NCBI GenBank assembly: GCA_031216915.1
Contig: CM062292.1
Span: forward strand, 204,311,262-204,375,261
Direction: 5' to 3'
Length of the DNA: 64,000 nucleotides
Source of the DNA: Pictodentalium vernedei
Lineage: Eukaryota; Mollusca; Scaphopoda; Dentaliida; Dentaliidae
A model generated the notes under the pieces. It saw nothing but the letters and a program-made list of their open reading frames with translations. It was not told the origin of the DNA and did no database searches. Positions 55,001-64,000 of the stretch are shown in pieces (within the stretch, counting starts at the first letter, position 1; each line of letters begins with the position of its first letter). The position numbers were made by a program, and so were the translations under genes.

Positions 55001-55124
55001 TTGTGTTTTCCAGGGTGTATGGAAGTTTACATCGGTCTGGGAACACATACACCCTTCGGCTTCGCCTCAGGGTGAATGAGTTCCCAAACCGGTTTAAATT
55101 CCCATACACCCCGGAAAACACCAG
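55001..55124. repeat. Hairpin, about 55-bp arms with mismatches
   Basis: GTGTTTTCCAGGGTGTATGG and CCATACACCCCGGAAAACAC are inverted; inner ACACCCTTCGGCTTCGCCTC. Confidence 0.7.
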
Positions 55125-55955
55125 GAAAACTACTAATATTTCCACACTTCTGTGGCGAATGAGCGGTTAATCGGTAGCAAAAATCTTGTCCGGAAAAAGC
55201 TTTTAACCTTTCTGGTACAGGTTAATTTATTGATTGGGTGCTTCAAGCTGATGGAGGAGTGGCCGATGTGGAACATAACAGGTAGTTAAGGGGTAAGGTA
55301 ACACAGAATCTCGGATTTGCACATTAAATCCTACATATATTTTAACATGTAGCTTTGTTAGTTTTATACTTCTAGATGCGAATAAGCAACTCCTTATTTT
55401 TAACTATTAAGCTTACATTTCGATACAGAAGGAAGCTGGTAACTTTTTAAATAACGATGGAATAGTATTTAAACACAAGGGACATAATCCTGTATGTATT
55501 ATAATGTAAAAGACTCGAAACCCCAAGTCTGCCTCTTCGAAGCTGTTCTGCTGTTTTAATAAACTATCTATTGGGCATAAATACCGTATTTTCCTCAGAC
55601 TGTAGCGGGTCTCTCCAAAGTCAACTGACGTCTAAATCATGAAAAGGACGTTTTGAGAGGTTTTGTTTTAAGAAACGCTACTTTCAACCTGCTCTCGCGA
55701 ATCGTGGGGTCAAAAGGCGACGATATCACAAGTAAACTTACACTCCATTTCCCTCTGTTCATAATTACAAACCTTGCAGCATTTTCTGGGACTCTCTCCC
55801 TCCTGGTCCTTCGTACGATGGTGTTCAGGCTTGGGATCAGTAGCAAATAAAAAAGCAAATAAAAAAGTAATATATGTTCTTGTTATCTTAAAATTATTTC
55901 AGCTGGTACTGTGGTGCGATGGCAGGGTAAATTGGTGGAGTACATTCCATGATTA
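55125..55955. other. No recognised feature
   Basis: Unassigned. Confidence 0.35.
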
Positions 55956-56160
55956 ACTCTCTGCACACTGACGTCGGAAAACGCTAATCTCAGGCAGCAA
56001 TTTTTCACACAATACAACAAAGAATTTAAGCAATCCAATCTTGTTCGACAGAGCTCATTGAGCTCTGTCGAATAAGATTAAATTGGTTAAAGTCTTAGTT
56101 TGGATATTGAGAAAACTTCGCAGCTTGAAATTTTGAAAATTCGACATCACAGTATTTTAA
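55956..56160 (-). mobile_element. Family C MITE, one half
   Basis: TTAACTCTCTGCACACTGAC matches the inverted right end of the 17.1 kb copy. The hairpin CTTGTTCGACAGAGCTC / GAGCTCTGTCGAATAAG lies at 56041-56074 and resembles the centre of the pogo-like MITE at 896. Confidence 0.6.
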
Positions 56161-56603
56161 ACATATTTTATTTGTCAACACATTAGCAAAATGGGTTTGG
56201 AGTACTAGACCCTACCATGTATATGCACTCCTCTCCCTATTCATAAGTATCATATAATACTGTGTCTATTCCGCCTGGTTGAAATGCGATATTTTCTCCA
56301 ATCGATGCCTGCCTTGGAGAGTTACAACGTTAAATAGCCAAGTTTCATAAAAAAAATAAACACTTACATGCAAGAATTGCAAAAGCACGACCACGTAACG
56401 AATAGAGGTCAAATGTTATCATAAAGCAATTCTGGGTTGATTAATTTGATTAACTTGAATACCTTTACCTCACGTTTGAACCTACTCAACTGATAGTCCG
56501 GAAGTTAATGAAAAATAACAATGTTTTATCAATAACTTGTATAATAAATCACCCAAACAATAGAACAGGCTGTTTGTGTTTGTTTTCTTAGGTTATGCGG
56601 CAT
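56161..56603. other. No recognised feature
   Basis: Unassigned. Confidence 0.35.
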
Positions 56604-57232
56604 AAAGCTGTGTTCGCACTATAGATTTTTTTGTCGTGCGTCTTTTATCGAACGTCTTTTGTCGAACATCAAAAAATCAGAAGGTTGTTCTCACTATAGA
56701 CAGTGTCGTACGATTTTTCTCTGGAGGCTGGTCAGCCGAAATTCCTTCTAAAAATAGAAAGGAGTCCTTCGATAAAAGAAGTTGAAAACAAGCGCGTGTG
56801 ATTGTTTCGACAAAAATCGTAACAGTCAAAAATGGAAAAATCGTACGATAAAAATCAAGAGTGAGAACACAGCTTTAAGTGTTCTCACTATAGATTTTTA
56901 TCGTACGTCTTTTATCGAACATCTTTCGCCGATCGAGTTTTGTCGAACGTCAAAAATCTGAAGGCTATTCTCACTATAGACTTTTGTCGTACGATTTTTC
57001 TCTGGAGGCTGGTCAGCCGCAATCCCTTTGACAAATCGAATGAGTCAATGAGTCTTTCGATAAAAGAAGTTGAAATCAACCGCATTTGATTGTTTCGACA
57101 AAAATCGTATCAGTCAAAAATCGAAAGAAAGTCATCCGTCTTGCGTATTCTCACTATAGACTTTTGTCGATCGACGCCAACTTTGTCATTTACTGGGAAA
57201 ATCGTACGATCAAAATCTATAGTGCACCTTTA
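56604..57232 (+). mobile_element. Two adjacent MITEs of one family
   Basis: Copy 1 56604-56876: ends AAAGCTGTGTTCGCACTATA and, inverted, AAAGCTGTGTTCTCACTCTT. Copy 2 56875-57232: starts TTAAGTGTTCTCACTATAG and ends CTATAGTGCACCTTTAG. Both contain TTTTTCTCTGGAGGCTGGTC and TTCGATAAAAGAAGTTGAAA in the same order. They abut head to tail. Confidence 0.7.
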
Positions 57233-57599
57233 GGTATGGTTCTGTCTACCAACAAAGAACCTTCGTTATCGTCGATACAATTCGATTCGATTCTATTCAA
57301 ATCGTTGCGATGTTCTCAAAAACCTACCAGGTTTCTCCTCTTGAACTTCTATCAACAGGTGGCATTTCTATACTACTTAGATTCCGTTCTGGAATATTCC
57401 GCTTTTCTGAACGAATCAGACGAGCGGGTAATACTTCAGTGGAGACTGGCAATATTTACGGTTGTAAGAAGGTGTAATATTTACAATCTGAATAGGCTGA
57501 GATTCGATTCGATATTCTATTCGATTCGAATCGAAATGCCCTGTCTGATTCGATTTGGGATTAGATTCGACGCGGAATTTAAATTCTCAGGGCCCTAGC
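57233..57599. repeat. ATTCGATTCGAT-type inverted ends, possible decayed MITE
   Basis: CAATTCGATTCGATTCTATT at about 57280 and GATTCGATATTCTATTCGAT at about 57513-57532, then AATCGAAATGCCC. A 170-codon open frame across this block I take as accidental. Confidence 0.35.
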
Positions 57600-57854
57600 T
57601 TAACCCTTTACCTAACATGGAAAGCAGACGACACTTGCAAAAAAAAAAATCTTGAATAACTATTTTTTTTTTCATTTTTGTCTCAAAACCACAGGTTATG
57701 ACCCCTCGTTGGAACGAGCTCGACGAGAACGTTCCAACGATGGGTCATAACCTATGTTTTTGAGACAAAAAATGAAAAAAATAATGTAAATTAATTGACG
57801 ATTTTTGAGAATAGCGCTGGCCGGTTTTGGTCGTTAGGTTGGGTAAAGGGTTCA
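57600..57854 (+). mobile_element. TTAA MITE family B
   Basis: TTAA then CCCTTTACCTAACATGGAAA at the left; centre GGAACGAGCTCGACGAGAAC; right end GTCGTTAGGTTGGGTAAAGG then TTCA (decayed TTAA). Confidence 0.85.
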
Positions 57855-58554
57855 GCATTTTTCTCTCTTTCCACATCTTCAAAATCAGGACAGAATTATA
57901 TCGTTCCTATTCCACTGGGGAGTGGCTAATTTAATTAAACTGACTACATCTCCATCCAATGATGGATTGGTAATCCATAAGAAATCAGGAGAGATAATCA
58001 ACCCGTATAGATATGATGACTGAGTGACATCAACGTATACCCGTTTTGTACCCATTCCACCCCTTTCGCCATCACATATGGAAGCCCCACCTTCCATACA
58101 GTGACACTCTCTGGACAGAGCTGCGTATACATATCTCAAGTCTGGTGGTGATTGGATGAACGGTGTACGAGAAGTTAGAGAACAAAAACAAACATTTACT
58201 TTCCAAAGTTGTGAATTGATAACACCCCAGCTTACAAAATGTTCATTCAAGGCATCAGCGTTTTGAAAGCAACGTGTAAACAGCATGCAGAAACGAGATA
58301 GACAGGTAGACAGACTGTAAATACGTTCAGATGGTGGCGGGGATCTTGTGAAGTGGGACATGTTAGCTCGAGCAAGACATGAATTTGGCCGACCGTTCTC
58401 TTGAACACATACCTATAATTTTCGGCTACGTTTTCAGACAAAGAGTCCACTGTTACTGAAATCAGCTTCATTACTCGGCAATTTCAGACTGCCACGACTT
58501 TTATCATGATGTTGTATTTTGCCGTGACTATTTTCGAGGGTTGTTCAGGCTCAC
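57855..58554. other. No gene called
   Basis: A minus-strand ORF of 158 codons (57885-58361) and an overlapping one from 58471 have no recognisable domain. Otherwise unassigned. Confidence 0.35.
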
Positions 58555-58835
58555 GCAGTGCTGTGATCTTAAAAGCAGTCTCTTTGTCAATCAGGCTGCG
58601 ACCTGATTTCGACACACACCAGAGGGTCACGATCTCGTAAACAAAATTCTACAAAATCAAGACCGCATCACGAAAAATAACGAAAATTGCATCTCAGATT
58701 CAATGTCCATGCATTTCTTTTTCGACAGGTGAGATTGTGTTACGGGAGGAAAGTGCAGAGAAAATTTCGACCGGATCGCGACCCAGTCAGAATCCGATCG
58801 AAGTTATCTCTCCGCGTTCGTAATCTCAGTTCTTT
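58555..58835 (+). mobile_element. Family E element
   Basis: Left end CAGTGCTGTGATCTTAAAAG; inside TTTTCGACAGGTGAGATTGT and TTTCGACCGGATCGCGACCC as in the 14 kb copy. The right terminus is not clear. Confidence 0.6.
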
Positions 58836-59532
58836 ATTATCAAACTAACGACTACCTTTGACAGTTTTATGCATAAGCGGTCGGTCCTTAAACAATCCAG
58901 GCTCATTTTGATTGTGATGCTACTCTATGTAGCTGTACTTTACACACGCCGCTGTCTCGAACCATGTGTTTTTACATCGGGCCTATTGAGACGGAATGCC
59001 ATCACCAAGAATTTTCTAGCCCTCCATAGGTCATCATTCAGAAAATTGGATGCCATATATTAATGAATTGCCAAATGTTCAATTTCCTCTCGCAAAATCT
59101 AAAATAATATCTTTGTTCCCAAGTGCTCTAGTTAAGAAGGCTAAGTTGTGTCTGGAAATAATACTGCATCCAACTATTGCCCGGCGAGGTAAACAATATG
59201 GAGGGTGTGACTCCCCCTTCTCAGAGTTGACTCTCTTCAGAACTGAGTGACGCATTCCATGCCTAGATTTTGCGGCAACGTTCAGGTTTATTATAAAAAA
59301 AACCCATTAAATCAGCTTAGTAGCTCTTTGTGCACTTTATATTTTGTGAAGTGACTTTGTATTTATCGACCTGTGTGTGAGTGAGGGTACACGTGTTTGT
59401 ATCAATATGTACGTGCGTCCGTGTTTGTGATCATGTGGCGTGTATATGTATATGCATATGTGTTTCAACGCTATACGGGTCTATGAGAATATGTGTATCT
59501 GATTATGTTCTTGTAAGTTTGTCTCTGAGTGC
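58836..59532. other. No recognised feature; TG-rich tract
   Basis: 59365-59500 is rich in TGTGTG and GTATATGTATATGCATATG. No gene supported. Confidence 0.35.
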
Positions 59533-59721
59533 CTCTTTACTCAACCCGAATAGCAGACAACACTTGTAAAAAACAATTCCTGAACAACTGAAAATTGTGA
59601 ATTGTTTGTCTCAAAACCATAGTTTGACCCCCTCATTGAGACAGTAATAATAAACTTTGATAAGCGCGTTTTGTGAATAGTGCTGGCCCATTTTACCGTT
59701 ACGTTAAGGTAAAAGATAAAG
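59533..59721 (+). mobile_element. Family B MITE, degenerate
   Basis: CTTTACTCAACCCGAATAGC at the left, TTGTCTCAAAACCATAGTTT arm, right end ACCGTTACGTTAAGGTAAAA. The core palindrome is lost. Confidence 0.55.
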
Positions 59722-59861
59722 TGCGTAGAATATTAGCAACGTTACTAACGCCAGGTGACGTTACAGATGCATAGACAAGGTGAACAAAATTGTTTTTTTC
59801 TTAAAAAAAACACCCTACAGGATGGAGTTCCCCCGAGATAATGATATATGCCCTAACTGTA

Positions 59862-60349
59862 CTCTAAGACAGGGGCGGCGGAAGCCCCCAAAAAGTGGGG
59901 GGGGGGGGGGGGGGGGGGTGGGGGGCACCATTTTTTCTGGGTAATTGCAGGGGTGTACACAAGCCCACGTTTTACCACAGTCCAAACTTGGACCCAAAGT
60001 CCAAAGGACGTACCAAACCAAAATATTACATTACGGACTTTGGGTCCAAGTTTGGACTAGTTTTACTATTACTATACATATAGTCTGTGCTTATTATGGC
60101 TAGTTGCGAACTTGCGATGTGCAATATCTCAGTATATAAAATGGACAGTGACACCGATAGTATTATGTTGCTAATTTTGATAGAACTATATTACTACCTC
60201 CCACAGTCAATATGGCCATAGGGGTTGTGTACGTTATGTCAGAATATGGCCTGTTAGGGTTCCCATAATTGGTGAAAAAGGTGTGGGAGGAGGGGCACGT
60301 GCCCCCTATACCCCCCCCCCCTCCTGGATCCGCCACCCCTGCTCTAAGA
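59862..60349. mobile_element. hAT-type MITE with exact 8-bp duplication
   Basis: Element 59870-60341, target duplication CTCTAAGA at 59862-59869 and 60342-60349. Ends CAGGGGCGGCGGAAGCC and, inverted, CAGGGGTGGCGGATCC. Inner inverted copies of CCAAACTTGGACCCAAAGTC around 59980-60058. About 20 G follow the left end. Confidence 0.85.
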
Positions 60350-61097
60350 CACAACACAACGCGGGTGGAGTACGATGGGACTGGAATCAATGACCCGAGT
60401 TGGGTGTTTTTTGGTATTTCACCCTTCGGCTCGCGTGAAAAAAAACAAAAAAACAACAACAACAAAGGTCTTTGATTTCTGTCCTCCGTACTATACCCGA
60501 GTTTGTATTCTGTATTTATACCACAATTAAACGTGAATTGAGTGAATAAAACTGATATTTTTAAGGAAAAATATTACCTTTGGCTGTCTGTTTACTTTCT
60601 TGCTTAACGTCGTTTTGTGCCAAAGCATTTCCCGTGATAACGTCAGTCAGATATGCAACGACCAACGACCAATCAGATGCGTTCTTACGTGACATTCTTA
60701 CACGCAGATAGGACTACACGTGTGGTGTATGCAGCACATTTCTCAATGCTGTATTGTATTGGGTAACGTTGAATACACCCGGCAATCGTGGTATAGTGTG
60801 GCTTATTTTGTTGAAAAATTGGTTGTAATTTTTTTCTCAGAATTTGATACTTATTATATTTGAGTGGAATGATTAAGCAGTGGGTGAATTTGTAGCAACT
60901 GGTTCTCCCTGCCACAGAGACATAGCTACCTGAGCGGTCGGGTAGGCAGTCCCTCCTAATAATCAAAATGTCACTGCTCATCCTTATCGACTAATGAAGG
61001 GCAGGAAGTACAATATTCTCCAACTATGCTGCAATGCAAATCATATCTTCTTCTATCGCGATGTCGAACAAAGTTTTGCCCTCGATAAATACGAAAT
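60350..61097. other. No recognised feature
   Basis: Unassigned. Confidence 0.35.
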
Positions 61098-61128
61098 GTA
61101 AATACGGAGCACGGTGGTTCATTGGCGT
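61098..61128 (+). repeat. Possible SINE head fragment
   Basis: ACGGAGCACGGTGGTTCATT resembles the first bases and box A of the SINE heads; cut off by the next element. Confidence 0.35.
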
Positions 61129-61588
61129 CTACATTATCACTTTGGTCCTAGTCATTTTGGCCTTATTGATTTCGGCTTCAAGTCACTTCGGCCGAAAAAA
61201 CGCCTAGTCATTTCGGCCCCAATACACACAGTCACTTCGTCCCCTAAAACGTATTGCTAAATGTGAACTTTATTCTTTCAATTTTTGCCAATTATTTTTA
61301 ATAATATAATGAATTACATTTTTAGCATGCAATTAGGTCTTGTATCCACAAACTTGATTAAAGTTAACCTCAGAACTACTTGTTTGCGAATTTGTACAAC
61401 GTCTTGCCATTGTAATTAACGCCTTTAATTTCTCTGTACTTTCGAATCGACAGAGTCCATTATTTTGAACTTTTTTAATTGTTCACTCTTTTCTGTTTAT
61501 GCAACACTAATGAAAATACCTACATGTCTTTGAAACCATTAGAAGTTTCAGTTTCGTGCGTAACTCCTATAGTTTATGGGAAACTAAT

Positions 61589-62231
61589 AAAATTACTAGA
61601 GTTGAAACGGTTAACCGATTAATCGATTAACCAATGATCAACGTCTTGATCGATCAAAAACGTAATTGATCGATTAACCGTTACTTTTTGAACAACTGTA
61701 TTTTCGGGGTTAACAAAGGAACAAACTTGCTTCAAAACAGGCAAACATTGTCACACTGACTCACATCAATTATATGAGACAGAGTAAAGCATATAAGTTA
61801 CAGGATGACATACTTGTTCACTTGCATGAACATTATACTGTATCAGTGGTTGGAACTGTTCATTCTTATGTTAACCTTTACCCAATGCGGGTAGCAGACG
61901 ACACTTGCAAAATAGATTCTTGAATTACTAAAATGTTTCAATTTTTGTCTCAAAAACATAGCTTATGATCCCTCATTGGAACGAGCTCAACGATCATAAG
62001 CTATGTTTGTGAGACAAAAATTGAAAACATAATAAAATCTGAATGGAGATTTTTGTAAGAAGAGCTGGCCGATTTTGTCCTTTACGTTGGTTAAGTGGTT
62101 AATGCTAAAAATCATCAACGGTACAGCAATTATTCAGCTACAGAAAAGGGCAATTAACCGGTTAACCAAGGTTTATCCATGTGATTAATCGATCAAGAAA
62201 ACCCTTTAACCGTTTCAGCTCTAAAAATTAC
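61589..62231. mobile_element. hAT-type element with exact 8-bp duplication
   Basis: Element 61597-62223, target duplication AAAATTAC at 61589-61596 and 62224-62231. Ends TAGAGTTGAAACGGTTAACC and, inverted, TAGAGCTGAAACGGTTAAAG. Sub-terminal ATTAATCGATTAACC and GTGATTAATCGATC repeats. Interrupted by a family B MITE. Confidence 0.8.
61871..62102 (+). mobile_element. TTAA MITE family B nested in a hAT element
   Basis: TTAA flanks, left CCTTTACCCAATGCGGGTAG, right CCTTTACGTTGGTTAAGTGG. The core is shortened to GGAACGAGCTCAACG. Confidence 0.8.
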
Positions 62232-62531
62232 TGATTTTTTAGACATTAAATTTTGTTTTAATGTGTTCGTGTTTGACTTTAACATCGGGTTTAAAAGTTC
62301 ACTCAAACAATTTTTCGGTTCCATGAATCCGTTTTCAGGGACTATTTTCGTTCGATTTCAAAACTGGATTTACCGGTATCTGCATCTCTATCTGCAATAT
62401 TTTCACATATATTCTCAGAATTAGCTTCGGAGTGTTTTGTTTGAAGTTAAGTTTTGGGCAATTGTGTTGTTCCGACGTGATTAGGTTCGAAATGACTTTT
62501 GGAGTTGACAGAGGACGAAATAATTTACAAT

Positions 62532-64000
62532 GTCAACTTCTGCCCTCAATATTTCGTCGCGGCCACCACCACAACATCAGCAAATGTAATCTGCTGCCAG
62601 CGCCCTGCACCACAAAATCATGTTTGTTAGTGTGGGTCGCCATTGTCACTTTGCGCAGTCAATTGTTTGGGTATAAAGTAGCAAAGTAATATACAGAATT
62701 TGGCGTGTTGTAGCAAGGCTGAATTGACGAATGGGTGGAGGGAGGGGAAGACAAAATATTTTTTTTAATATTTTCTCCTCCAGTATGCAAAATCTGACGA
62801 GAACGCTCCTTCCGTTCGCGTGGAGGTTAAACAAATTGAAATTTACGCGAACGGATGACCGGTTAGCCAACTATGAACTATTACATCTTGAATGGTAAAG
62901 TCTGAGTAACTAAACCAGCCTTTCTTGTGACTGATAGATTTTTGTCTTGAGAGGCAATATATATTTCAGTTTCACTCAATATATAAATACTTATTAATGA
63001 TGATGAAGCAGTTTCCCAAGAATGTTTACATAGCCGAACGTTCATTTAACCATCCAGAAACCAGGTGAACGGTCAGCCGGTTAAAATAAATTGGAGCACC
63101 CTGCACAATTTTCTGAAGCTTAAGTTCCAAAAGGTTATTGAATCGCAATAATACAATGACACATGGAATATTAGGACGAAGACATATATTCCACGGCCAG
63201 GGACTTCGGCCATGAATGGTACATAAAACTGACATTTGTTTGGCAAAATAAGGGGCGGACGAGTTCCGCCTCTCCCCATCATAACCCATACGCTGGCAGA
63301 ATTAGAGAATAGGACAAAGTGATTAATTGCATCAATTCAGGACCAAAATGCTGCCATTTAATTTTCTCTGAACTGGATGTGTATTTGTCCCTTTTTCTTT
63401 TCCTTTTTTCGGTCATAACTTTTCGTATTATGGTGGTCCAATTAAATAACTATCCTTCCATCTATAATGTTACCCCTCCCCCTTCCCGATCTGCAAATTT
63501 GCTCTGGCTTCTTAGCATTGCTGAATCCTCTAGCGTTGCCGATGTGGTCGCTCTTTTAGCCTGTGAATTGATTAAATTACTATCATGTCTGTGTGACGAT
63601 AAGACATGTACTCATACCAAAATGAATCAATTTTCTAAGAATAAATGACGATTAATTTTTCTGCATTTTCCACCTGTTCTGTTGACTGCCTACATTATAT
63701 AACGCATCGTATTCGTAATATTAATATCTAGAGTTCTCTTTTATAATTCGATGCGCTGCTTGCCTGATATTACAATACATTTGAAGTTCCCAGTCAGTGG
63801 AATTAGCTAATGTGCTTAATTCCCCATGTGTGGCTATTAATGACCTGCGATTTTACAGTCTGTTCTTCCTGCCCTTCCAATTATTATATCATCAAATCGT
63901 CTGTGAAAATATTTGATGAGTTTCTCCTCAAAACTAAGAAAAAGGTGAAATAACCCCCCAACCCCCGCCGAAAACCATTCAAACGTTTTTCTTTTATTGA
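62532..64000. other. No recognised feature
   Basis: Final 1.5 kb. A loose inverted pair GAACGGATGACCGGTTAGCC (62839) and GAACGGTCAGCCGGTTAAA (63067) is visible. Open frames at 62432-62686 and 63319-63645 show no family features. Confidence 0.4.

Larger units (their letters stand above)
61129..62530. mobile_element. Possible MULE-type element with CATTTCGGCC iterons, host of nested insertions
   Basis: The left end has repeated CACTTTGGTCC, GTCATTTTGGCC, GTCACTTCGGCC, GTCATTTCGGCC (61140-61250). The right side, inverted, has related TCATTTCGAACC and AATTATTTCGTCCT near 62470-62525. The design resembles the iteron TIRs at 19.0 and 47.6 kb. A hAT-type MITE sits inside. Ends not precisely defined. 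Confidence 0.4.

Noticed and set aside
57086-57598. 170-codon open frame on the plus strand
   Set aside because: It runs from a MITE into an ATTCGATTCGAT-repeat block; composition follows the repeats and no family is recognised.
57885-58471. Overlapping minus-strand ORFs, one starting MKLISVTVDSLSENVAENYR before a GTATGT donor-like site
   Set aside because: A possible first exon, but no second exon, promoter or homology could be seen; two different frames look equally good.
1-64000. CRISPR array, operon or other prokaryotic system
   Set aside because: The tandem hairpin and iteron repeats belong to transposon ends; spliced genes and SINEs show an animal genome.

Overview
The window is nuclear DNA of an animal, A+T-rich, almost without coding sequence and packed with transposon relics. 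The only host gene I can name is a temptin-like secreted protein on the minus strand. Its signal-peptide exon is at 8117-8302 and its calcium-loop exon at 355-505, joined across a 7.6 kb stretch full of repeats. Temptin was described as a sea-slug water-borne pheromone and its relatives are commonest in molluscs and other marine invertebrates. With the tRNA/5S SINEs and the intron-rich, palindrome-rich texture, this suggests a mollusc or other lophotrochozoan, but the species cannot be fixed from this sequence.

Layout. 0-8.4 kb: temptin-like gene with a possible 36-nt cassette exon (7954-7989), its promoter, and an intron holding a pogo-like MITE, three TTAA palindromic MITEs, a tRNA-headed SINE and a long hairpin. 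8.7-26 kb: TTAA MITEs of several families, SINEs (one with a 5S rRNA head), a broken protein-like relic at 16.5-16.8 kb, a MULE-type MITE nested in a hAT-type MITE (18.9-19.9 kb) and the 3' end of a LINE (20.2-20.8 kb). 26.3-27.8 kb: a complete-length but broken Tc1-type element with TA duplications. 27.9-33.4 kb: a cluster of SINEs, one carrying a TTAA MITE. 33-47 kb: duplicated blocks, hAT-type MITEs, a LINE fragment and a three-unit tandem repeat. 47.6-49.5 kb: a MULE whose transposase core is open and keeps its D, D, E residues. 49.6-64 kb: a second copy of a Harbinger-like element, two full SINEs, an unidentified 1.3 kb element, hAT MITEs and a three-level nest at 61.1-62.5 kb.

How the parts relate. 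The most striking signal is a set of long-palindrome MITEs flanked by TTAA (about 14 substantial copies in families A and B, plus remnants). The two families share termini and a GAGCTCGACGAGCTC-type core but have different arms. The second is a MULE and a MITE that share an identical right terminus, multi-iteron TIRs and 8-bp target duplications, so the MULE is a plausible source of transposase for the MITE. The third is a SINE body joined to either tRNA-like or 5S-like heads. Coordinates of repeats are read by eye and may be off by a few bases; degenerate copies are less certain.
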